From positions 1 to 47,121 of the forward strand of contig CAZBMF010000004.1 of the NCBI GenBank assembly GCA_964492925.1: DNA of 47,121 bases, written 5' to 3'. The translations under genes and the position numbers were made by a program. Shown here piece by piece: positions 32,233 through 38,480 of the stretch (positions are counted from its first letter, which is position 1; the number at the start of each line of letters is the position of its first letter). The notes beneath the pieces are model-generated. The model was given only the letters and a program-made list of their open reading frames with translations. It did no database searches and was not told where the DNA came from. Origin of the DNA: VMCP01 sp964492925. GTDB lineage: Bacteria; Bacteroidota; Bacteroidia; NS11-12g; UBA955.

Positions 32233-33213
32233 TTATTGCCATGTAATATCCAATTTAGCTGTAATACCATTTTGGGTAATGGTAATTGTTGATGGGTAAG
32301 GTGAAGTTCCAGTTGTATAGTTTGAGAAATTAAATCCTGCATAACCAATATAATCATCTGGATCGAAAGTATCATAATCCCATAGATCGATAAAAATTGG
32401 TGCAGAGAAATTTGTAATTGTTAATCCGCCGTTAATAGTCCAACTGAGTGGCAATAATGAAGGTGTAATATCATCTAATACTGAACCACTTCCATCAACT
32501 AAATCATTGTTTTGTTGATCAGTAATTTTCATATATACATCTGGTCCATCACTTGGATCCCATCCCGCACCTGAAGTATTCAAGAATGGCATATTTTGTA
32601 TTGTAACTTTTGAAATAATAACTTTTGTGGGAGGCGGTAAAATATTTACATTTTTAGAAATAGCTTTACTACCTGAACTATTTGTTGCTGTCAATGTTAC
32701 AGTGAATGACCCACCATAAGTATAGGTGTGACTTGGATTAGTGTTAGTAGATGTACTTCCATCACCAAAATCCCAAGAATATGAAGTAGAATTAGTTGAA
32801 GCATTTGTAAATGATACAACACTTGGGGCTTTATTTCCACTTCCTGTAAAATTAAAATTAGGATTAGGCAAAATTGATTGTTGTGATTTTTGAATCAATA
32901 CCTGAGTAGAATATTCGGCTGAACCTCCTTGTCCTGTGGCTGTAAGTTTGATGGTGTAAGTACCTCCAACTTCATATGTTTTAGTCGGATATGCAAAAGT
33001 AGATGAAGTGCCATCACCAAAATCCCAATAATATGAAGTTGCATTTTTTGATTGATTATCACATAAAACAGAACATGGAGCTGTACATCCCCCACCTGAA
33101 TATGTAAAAAATGCAACTGGTTTGGGCGTCGTTGTTGCAGATTCCTTTTTACAAGATTGAATTGTAAAAATCAATGCCAAAGTAATTGAAAGTAATAATA
33201 GTAATTTTTTCAT
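32233..33213 (-). CDS. Lipoprotein with two PKD domains and a C2-like C-terminal domain
   Basis: 326 residues. The signal is lipoprotein type: KKLLLLLSITLALIFTIQSC with the lipobox Cys at residue 21. Two PKD domains follow, with YYWDFGDGTSS and YSWDFGDGSTS as their signature strands and paired CTAPCSVLC cysteines in the first. The C-terminal ~125 residues contain PDVYMKITDQQNN, then IDLWDYDTFDPDDYIGYAGF, which looks like a calcium-binding C2 domain by its Asp spacing. The protein should sit in the outer membrane or on the cell surface and bind protein or carbohydrate. It diverges from the XRE regulator; its -7 box TAGATTTG (33218-33225) has leaderless spacing. Confidence 0.78.
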   Translation of the reverse strand: MKKLLLLLSITLALIFTIQSCKKESATTTPKPVAFFTYSGGGCTAPCSVLCDNQSKNATSYYWDFGDGTSSTFAYPTKTYEVGGTYTIKLTATGQGGSAEYSTQVLIQKSQQSILPNPNFNFTGSGNKAPSVVSFTNASTNSTSYSWDFGDGSTSTNTNPSHTYTYGGSFTVTLTATNSSGSKAISKNVNILPPPTKVIISKVTIQNMPFLNTSGAGWDPSDGPDVYMKITDQQNNDLVDGSGSVLDDITPSLLPLSWTINGGLTITNFSAPIFIDLWDYDTFDPDDYIGYAGFNFSNYTTGTSPYPSTITITQNGITAKLDITWQ

Positions 33214-33217
33214 AAGA

Positions 33218-33225
33218 CAAATCTA
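33218..33225 (-). promoter_or_regulatory. -7 element TAGATTTG, leaderless spacing to the PKD lipoprotein
   Basis: Exact TAnnTTTG on the minus strand, then TCTT, then ATG 33213. The nearest palindromic operator (33247-33261) begins 22 bp upstream, around the -33 region. Confidence 0.6.
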
Positions 33226-33246
33226 ATTTTGGAAAAATACAATTAA

Positions 33247-33283
33247 GTACTATATTAGTACCGAAATTATACTAACCTAGTAC
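33247..33283. promoter_or_regulatory. Paired palindromic operator upstream of the XRE regulator
   Basis: Site 1, 33247-33261: GTACTA-TAT-TAGTAC, a perfect 6-3-6 inverted repeat. Site 2, 33269-33283: ATACTA-ACC-TAGTAC, the same with one mismatch. Centres are 22 bp apart, about two helical turns, so both lie on one DNA face. Site 2 ends 3 bp before the regulator ATG (33287), and site 1 covers the upstream region of the divergent lipoprotein promoter. This arrangement is typical of autoregulating XRE-family repressors. The protein-site link is inference. Confidence 0.65.
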
Positions 33284-33286
33284 ATC

Positions 33287-33664
33287 ATGGAAAAATTTAA
33301 AGAATTCAGCACAATTGCAGATTTGGTTAAAAACACCAGATATCAAAAAAACTACAGTCAAGATTATGTTGCGAAAAAATTGGGAATCACGCAAAAAGCT
33401 TATTCTAAAATTGAAAACAATGAAACCAAATTAAATGTAGATACATTGTCACGTATTGCTGAAATTTTGGAAGTTGATATTTCAAGTTTTTTTAATGCTA
33501 CTGAAAAACCAATTTTAAATGATTTCAGCACCAGAACAGGGGGCGATAATGTAATTTATAAAAACAACAGCATTGAAAAAATTGAAGAGCTTTATAAAGA
33601 AATTATAAAAGCCAAAGATTCAGAAATTGAAACACTCAAGTCGCTAATAAAGAATCTAAAATAA
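33287..33664 (+). CDS. XRE-family transcriptional regulator
   Basis: 125 residues. An HTH_3/Cro-C1 domain covers about 11-65 (NYSQDYVAKKLGITQKAYSK for the helix-turn-helix, then IENNETKLNVDTLSRIAEIL). The C-terminal ~35 residues (EELYKEIIKAKDSEIETLKS) form a heptad-patterned helix suited to dimerisation. No metabolite-binding domain is present. Two matching palindromes immediately upstream suggest autoregulation and control of the divergent PKD lipoprotein. The 3' end is 5 bp from the convergent SRP RNA gene and overlaps its T-tract. Confidence 0.85.
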   Translation: MEKFKEFSTIADLVKNTRYQKNYSQDYVAKKLGITQKAYSKIENNETKLNVDTLSRIAEILEVDISSFFNATEKPILNDFSTRTGGDNVIYKNNSIEKIEELYKEIIKAKDSEIETLKSLIKNLK

Positions 33665-33669
33665 AAAAA

Positions 33670-33750
33670 GGCGGTATCGCGTCGCTACAACCCGCTGCCC
33701 TTGCTTCCTTCCGGACCTGGGGGAATTCACGAGGAGCTGACCGTACCGCC
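33670..33750 (-). ncRNA. ffs: Bacterial signal recognition particle RNA (4.5S)
   Basis: 81 nt on the minus strand. It opens with GGCGGTA, which pairs with the terminal TACCGCC. The central domain has the invariant CAGGTCCGGAAGGAAGCA, with the GGAA tetraloop and asymmetric loop that bind Ffh. The minus-strand 3' end is followed by a T-tract (TTTTTTTATTTT). An exact promoter precedes it: TATCTTTG (33755-33762), with TTG (33782-33784) exactly 19 bp upstream. With Ffh it targets membrane proteins to FtsY and SecYEG. Confidence 0.95.
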
Positions 33751-33754
33751 ACTA

Positions 33755-33784
33755 CAAAGATACTTCTTTTACTTGTAACAACAA
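33755..33784 (-). promoter_or_regulatory. SRP RNA promoter (TTG-N19-TATCTTTG)
   Basis: Full match to the Bacteroidota consensus, with TTG (33782-33784), a 19-bp spacer and TATCTTTG (33755-33762). The start is predicted at ~33750, the first G of the RNA. It serves as an internal check on the -7 element used to call other promoters here. Confidence 0.8.
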
Positions 33785-33815
33785 CTGAAATTCAAAAAAA
33801 TCATGTGCATTTCAT

Positions 33816-33823
33816 TATCTTTG
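33816..33823 (+). promoter_or_regulatory. -7 element TATCTTTG, leaderless spacing to lptB
   Basis: Exact TAnnTTTG, then TGAC, then ATG 33828. Predicts a leaderless lptB-lplA transcript. Confidence 0.6.
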
Positions 33824-33827
33824 TGAC

Positions 33828-34580
33828 ATGCGCCTTAGGTCTGAAAACTTAATTAAACAATACGGCTCCAAAAAAGTTGTAAATGATGTGAGTGTGGAAG
33901 TAAACCAAGGCGAAATTGTGGGACTTTTAGGCCCAAATGGAGCCGGCAAAACCACTACATTCTACATGTGTGTTGGATTGGTAAAGCCCGACAAAGGCAA
34001 AATTTATCTCGACAATACCGACATCACCAAACTCCCAATGTACAAAAGAGCCCAATATGGAATTGGTTATCTTCCGCAAGAAGCCTCTGTTTTTAGAGAC
34101 CTCAGTGTTGAAGACAATATCAAAGCCATTTTGGAAATGACCAAATTAACCAAGGCGCAACAAGAAGAAAAACTTGAAACTCTCATTGAAGAATTTAGCT
34201 TAGGCAGAGTCAGAACAAACCTAGGTAAAGTTTTGAGTGGTGGTGAACGAAGAAGAACTGAAATTGCCCGTGCTTTGGCTACTGATCCTCACTTTATTCT
34301 TCTTGATGAACCTTTTGCAGGCGTAGATCCAATTGCCGTAGAAGATATTCAAGGCATCGTTGCCAAACTAAAAGACAGAAACATCGGAATTTTAATCACC
34401 GATCATAATGTTCAAGAAACTTTAAGCATTACCGATAGAGCCTATTTGTTGTTTGAAGGAAAATTACTCAAACAAGGAAACGCCGAGGAATTGGCAAACG
34501 ATGAATTGGTGCGCAAAGTATATTTGGGCCAAAATTTCGAACTCAGAAGAAAGACACCAAAATTCAAACAAACTGAATGA
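33828..34580 (+). CDS. lptB: LPS export ABC transporter ATP-binding protein
   Basis: 250 residues. Walker A is GPNGAGKTT (35-43), the Q-loop region YLPQEASVFRDLSVEDN (81-97) is typical of LptB, the signature is LSGGERRRTEIARAL (136-150), and Walker B is FILLDEP (156-162). The EASVFR/LSVEDN segment separates LptB from LivF/G relatives. It powers extraction of LPS from the inner membrane with LptFG and LptC, which are not in this window. Its stop overlaps the lplA start (ATGA). Confidence 0.92.
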   Translation: MRLRSENLIKQYGSKKVVNDVSVEVNQGEIVGLLGPNGAGKTTTFYMCVGLVKPDKGKIYLDNTDITKLPMYKRAQYGIGYLPQEASVFRDLSVEDNIKAILEMTKLTKAQQEEKLETLIEEFSLGRVRTNLGKVLSGGERRRTEIARALATDPHFILLDEPFAGVDPIAVEDIQGIVAKLKDRNIGILITDHNVQETLSITDRAYLLFEGKLLKQGNAEELANDELVRKVYLGQNFELRRKTPKFKQTE

Positions 34581-35533
34581 AACTAATTGTTTCTCAAAGC
34601 ACTTGTCCGTATTTTAATCTCGCAACGGAAGCTTACTTTTTACAACATACCAACCAAAATGTATGCATCATTTGGCAAAGTGAAAGTGCTGTAGTTTCTG
34701 GGAAACATCAAAATATTTGCGCCGAAATCAATTACAAATTCTGTATTGAAAATAACATAGCTCCAGCTCGCCGTTTATCTGGTGGAGGTACTGTTTTTCA
34801 TGATATGGGAAATATCAATTTCACCTTCATTAAAAACATTGAAACCGAAATGGAACGAGCTGTTAATTACAAACAATTTCTTGAACCCATTCGTGATGCA
34901 CTTGCCAAATTAGGCATCCAAACCACCTATAGCCAACGCGATGACCTTCTGCTCGATGGTAAAAAAATAAGTGGAAATGCCCAACATGTTTTCCATCAAA
35001 AAAAGAGAGTTTTGCACCACGGCACCCTTCTTTACAACAGCCAATTGAAAAACTTGTCGGACGCTCTACATTCAGAAGGACAATACATCGACAAAGCCGT
35101 AAAGAGTGTGAGAAGTACCGTCACCAATATTCGTGATTACCATGATTTGGGCGAAACCCCTCAATTTTTAACCAAGTTTATCCAAACTTTAAATCAAACT
35201 TTAGGGGCATCAAATTTTATCACCACCGATGAAAGTTCGCAGATAATGTCCCTCAAAAATGAAAAATTTATCCTTGATTCATGGATATTGGGCTATTCTC
35301 CAAAATACCAACACAATAGAAAAATTCGCTTAGACAATCAAGAATTTTTGCTTGAAATGAAAGTAGAAAAAGGACAAATTCAAGAAATTGCCCTAAAAAA
35401 CGATTTTAATGCATCATTTTACACCAACGAACTATCTAGATGTATTGGCGCTGAAATTTCAATAGAAACCTTTAAAACAGCCTTCAACGACCACCCAAAC
35501 ATCCCAATGTTGCAATTATTGCAATTCTTTTGA
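34577..35533 (+). CDS. lplA: Lipoate-protein ligase A family
   Basis: 318 residues. The N-terminal catalytic domain has RRLSGGGTVFHD (65-76), the lipoyl-AMP-binding loop, and DGKKISGNAQ with the catalytic Lys. A C-terminal accessory domain of ~80 residues follows. The enzyme activates free lipoate with ATP and attaches it to lipoyl domains of 2-oxoacid dehydrogenases. It overlaps lptB by 4 bp and its 3' end overlaps the convergent nth gene by 18 bp. Confidence 0.88.
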   Translation: MKLIVSQSTCPYFNLATEAYFLQHTNQNVCIIWQSESAVVSGKHQNICAEINYKFCIENNIAPARRLSGGGTVFHDMGNINFTFIKNIETEMERAVNYKQFLEPIRDALAKLGIQTTYSQRDDLLLDGKKISGNAQHVFHQKKRVLHHGTLLYNSQLKNLSDALHSEGQYIDKAVKSVRSTVTNIRDYHDLGETPQFLTKFIQTLNQTLGASNFITTDESSQIMSLKNEKFILDSWILGYSPKYQHNRKIRLDNQEFLLEMKVEKGQIQEIALKNDFNASFYTNELSRCIGAEISIETFKTAFNDHPNIPMLQLLQFF

Positions 35534-36148
35534 TGAAATTGTTTTGCAAATAATGCAATTTTCAATGATGTGACCTCTTGCAGGACAAAATTCACGTCCA
35601 TAAAAAATGATTTGCAGATGCGCTTTATTCCATAATTCGCGCGGAAACAATCGTTTTAGGTCCTTTTCCGTTTGTTCAACATTTTTACCATTGGTTAATT
35701 TCCAACGCTGTGCCAACCGATGAATATGTGTATCTACTGGAAACGCAGGCACTCCAAACGCTTGCGACATCACAACACTCGCCGTTTTATGACCAACACC
35801 TGGCAATGCTTCCAAATCTTCAAAATTCTGAGGGACATTTCCTTGATGCTTTTCTAGAATGATTTCACTCAATTGATGGATGGCTTTGCTTTTAAAAGGC
35901 GACAACCCGCAGGGTTTAATAATTTCCCGAATTTCATCTACCGAAAGTTTCACCATATCATGGGGATTATTGGCTTTCGCAAACAAAAAAGGCGTTATTT
36001 CATTGACGCGTTTATCAGTACACTGCGCACTCAATAAAACGGCTATAAGCAATGTATATGCATCAGAATGATCTAATGGAACGGGGGTTTCAGGATAAAG
36101 TTCTTCGAGTTTATTGATAATAAACCCGACCCTTTCTGCTTTTCTCAT
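35516..36148 (-). CDS. nth: Endonuclease III (DNA glycosylase/AP lyase), atypical Fe-S motif
   Basis: 210 residues. The helix-hairpin-helix LPGVGHKTA (115-123) contains the catalytic Lys121; PVDTHIHR carries the catalytic Asp139. It removes oxidised pyrimidines and cuts abasic sites. The C-terminal cluster loop has only Cys188, Cys198 and Cys201 (Cys-x9-Cys-x2-Cys), where E. coli Nth has Cys-x6-Cys-x2-Cys-x5-Cys. One [4Fe-4S] ligand is missing and spacing differs, so the cluster may be absent or differently bound. Start overlaps the moxR stop (ATGA); part of the PPIase-SurA-MoxR-Nth chain. Confidence 0.9.
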   Translation of the reverse strand: MRKAERVGFIINKLEELYPETPVPLDHSDAYTLLIAVLLSAQCTDKRVNEITPFLFAKANNPHDMVKLSVDEIREIIKPCGLSPFKSKAIHQLSEIILEKHQGNVPQNFEDLEALPGVGHKTASVVMSQAFGVPAFPVDTHIHRLAQRWKLTNGKNVEQTEKDLKRLFPRELWNKAHLQIIFYGREFCPARGHIIENCIICKTISSKELQ

Positions 36149-37107
36149 AAAAATTTGGCGAGGATATCATTGGTTGAAATTCCTTCGGCTTCTGCCTTAA
36201 AATTTCTCACAACACGGTGCGCGAGCACCCAATACATCACCGCTTGAATGTCTTCAATGTCTACTGAAAATTTTCCATTCATTAAAGCATTGCATTTAGC
36301 ACCGAGTATCAAATTCTGACCGGCTCTGGGGCCTGCACCATAAGACAAATACTTATTGGCCATTTCATGCGCTCCGGCAGTATTTGGTCTGGTTTTTTGA
36401 ACCAATTTAACAGCGTATTCATACACATTATTGGTTACAGGAACCTCTCTCACTACTTTTTGAAAGTTCAGAATATCTTGTGCCGACAATACTGAGTTCG
36501 CCTTTGATTTAACTTCTGAGGTAGTTTGTTTCAAAATTTGAACTTCCTGATCAAAGCTAGGATAGTCTAAAATTACTTGATACATAAAACGGTCCAACTG
36601 GGCTTCAGGTAAAGGATAGGTACCTTCTTGTTCAATTGGGTTTTGGGTAGCCAATACAAAAAATGGATCAGCCAACTGATATATTTGTCCACCCGCAGTT
36701 ACTTGACGTTCCTGCATAGCCTCCAATAAGGCACTTTGTGTTTTAGGCGGGGTTCTATTGATTTCATCAGCCAAAATTAAATTAGAAAAAATTGGCCCTT
36801 TAATAAATTTAAACTGACGCTGTTCATCCAAAATTTCAGATCCAATAATGTCACTAGGCATTAAATCTGGAGTAAACTGAATTCTATTGAAGTCGAGCGA
36901 CATTGCCTCAGACAAAGTTTTAACCAACAATGTTTTAGCCAATCCTGGAACACCAACCATTAAAACGTGTCCATGGCAAAAAATGGCATTTACCAAGGCT
37001 GTAACAATTTGATCTTGACCAACAATGACTTTACCCACCTCTGATTTCAGAGACTTAACTTTTTCGCCAAAATTAGACGCCAATTCAACGGTATTCAAAT
37101 TACTCAT
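36145..37107 (-). CDS. MoxR-family AAA+ ATPase
   Basis: 320 residues. Walker A GVPGLAKT (52-59), Walker B LILADEINR, sensor regions QNPIEQEGTYPLPEAQLDRF, and the C-terminal lid, as in MoxR/RavA ATPases. These act as chaperones, often with a vWA-domain partner encoded next door; here no vWA or DUF58 gene follows. It overlaps the upstream SurA-like gene by 8 bp and the downstream nth by 4 bp, suggesting translational coupling. Confidence 0.88.
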   Translation of the reverse strand: MSNLNTVELASNFGEKVKSLKSEVGKVIVGQDQIVTALVNAIFCHGHVLMVGVPGLAKTLLVKTLSEAMSLDFNRIQFTPDLMPSDIIGSEILDEQRQFKFIKGPIFSNLILADEINRTPPKTQSALLEAMQERQVTAGGQIYQLADPFFVLATQNPIEQEGTYPLPEAQLDRFMYQVILDYPSFDQEVQILKQTTSEVKSKANSVLSAQDILNFQKVVREVPVTNNVYEYAVKLVQKTRPNTAGAHEMANKYLSYGAGPRAGQNLILGAKCNALMNGKFSVDIEDIQAVMYWVLAHRVVRNFKAEAEGISTNDILAKFL

Positions 37108-38470
37108 TTTCCCATTTTTTAAGTTGTGAACATTGGAAATTTCTAGACTTAATTTTTATATAGGTTTTACCTTTAAACTTACTCACCCATTTATCGATGG
37201 CTTCTTGCTTTTTCTTGGCATCAGCTTCCATTTGCAAACGGCTATAATCTTGAATTAAATTGGCTTGGTGAGGAGGTATAAAAGTTTTTAAATAAATAAT
37301 TCTGTAAACAGCTCTGCCATCAGGCAACATGGTAATTGAAGGTTGTGAAAATTGACCAGGTTTTAGTTTTTCCACAATTTGCTTAACATCAGTTGGTAAA
37401 CTTTCGAAAACTGTTTTTTGAAGCCCTGTTGCCTCATCTGTTAAGAAACCGCAATAACCTTTATTTCCCAATTGCTCGCTGGCATGTGATTTCACAGCAA
37501 TACACCAGTCTAATTTTCCATCAGAAAGTGCTTGAAAAATGCTGTCAGACAATTTGTTGGCACGGGAATAATCATCGCTGGTATTTTCAGGTCTAATCAA
37601 AATATGTTGCGCCATTACACGTTCTCCTTTTCTTTTAATTAGCTTCATAATATGATAACCATAATCAGTTTGAAACACAGGACTAATGCTGTCTTCCTTT
37701 AATTTAAAGGCCATACGCTCAAATTGCCCAACCATCTCGCCACGACCAAACTCAGGCAACAAACCATTGTTGTTTTTCGAACCTGGATCCATAGAATAAG
37801 CTCTAGCCAAACGATCAAAACTCTCACCTTTGAGAATTCTTCTTCTCAAATCCTCCAACTGCTCCTTGGCAAAATCGCGAGAGATTTGAGAAACTGGCAA
37901 TTCAAGAATCAACTGAGCAACTTCAACTTCGGTTGGAATAATGGGCAAACTATCTTGAGGAATTTCATCGTAGAATTTCTGAACTTCCTTGGGACTAATT
38001 TTAACCGAAGATGTGATTTTGCTGCGCATTTCTTGAGCCATCAATTGCTCTTTCATTTTGGGTCTGATTTCTTCCTTAAATTCCTGAATCGTTTTTCCCA
38101 AATATTTTTCAAGGTCGGCAACACTACCCGCTTGTCTCTGAAACGCACGAATACGGTTGTCGATTTCCGCTTCTACGCGGTCTTGGCTAATTGGCAAACT
38201 GTCTATTTCTGCTTGGCTGAGCATCAATTTTCTGATAATCATTTGCTCAAGCAAATTGCAAAACATTTGCTGTGAATCTTTAAGGTTTTGTCCGCGAGCC
38301 ATTTGAACTTTTTCAGTTTCAAAATCACTCATCATGATGACTTTTTCACCCACCACAGCCAAGATACCATCTACATATTTGGGGGGCAATGTTGGACCTT
38401 GTTGACCGAAAGCCAATGTCCCCCAAAAAAATGAAACAATAAATAATATGTTTTTGAAAGTAGAATTCAC
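37100..38470 (-). CDS. SurA-like periplasmic chaperone/peptidyl-prolyl isomerase
   Basis: About 456 residues from GTG 38470; GTG 38491 is an alternative that would overlap the previous stop (adding seven residues). The signal peptide (ILFIVSFFWGTLAFGQQ) is followed by a SurA N-terminal domain (VDGILAVVGEKVIMMSDFE), then a parvulin domain (VEVAQLILELPVS ... GLLPEFGRGEM ... DYGYHIMKLIKRKG) and a second, degenerate parvulin domain starting VMAQHILIRPENTSD. It would escort outer-membrane proteins through the periplasm. No ATG start is available without running into the upstream gene. Confidence 0.82.
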   Translation of the reverse strand: MNSTFKNILFIVSFFWGTLAFGQQGPTLPPKYVDGILAVVGEKVIMMSDFETEKVQMARGQNLKDSQQMFCNLLEQMIIRKLMLSQAEIDSLPISQDRVEAEIDNRIRAFQRQAGSVADLEKYLGKTIQEFKEEIRPKMKEQLMAQEMRSKITSSVKISPKEVQKFYDEIPQDSLPIIPTEVEVAQLILELPVSQISRDFAKEQLEDLRRRILKGESFDRLARAYSMDPGSKNNNGLLPEFGRGEMVGQFERMAFKLKEDSISPVFQTDYGYHIMKLIKRKGERVMAQHILIRPENTSDDYSRANKLSDSIFQALSDGKLDWCIAVKSHASEQLGNKGYCGFLTDEATGLQKTVFESLPTDVKQIVEKLKPGQFSQPSITMLPDGRAVYRIIYLKTFIPPHQANLIQDYSRLQMEADAKKKQEAIDKWVSKFKGKTYIKIKSRNFQCSQLKKWENE

Positions 38471-38480
38471 TAGAAACGAT

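Noticed and set aside
31726..32292. 188-codon plus-strand frame overlapping the helicase tail
   Set aside because: An out-of-frame shadow created by low-complexity Arg/Gly/Ser codons; it also runs through a strong terminator hairpin.
37724..38275. 183-codon plus-strand frame inside the SurA-like gene
   Set aside because: Antisense shadow with no domain; the minus strand has intact SurA and parvulin motifs.
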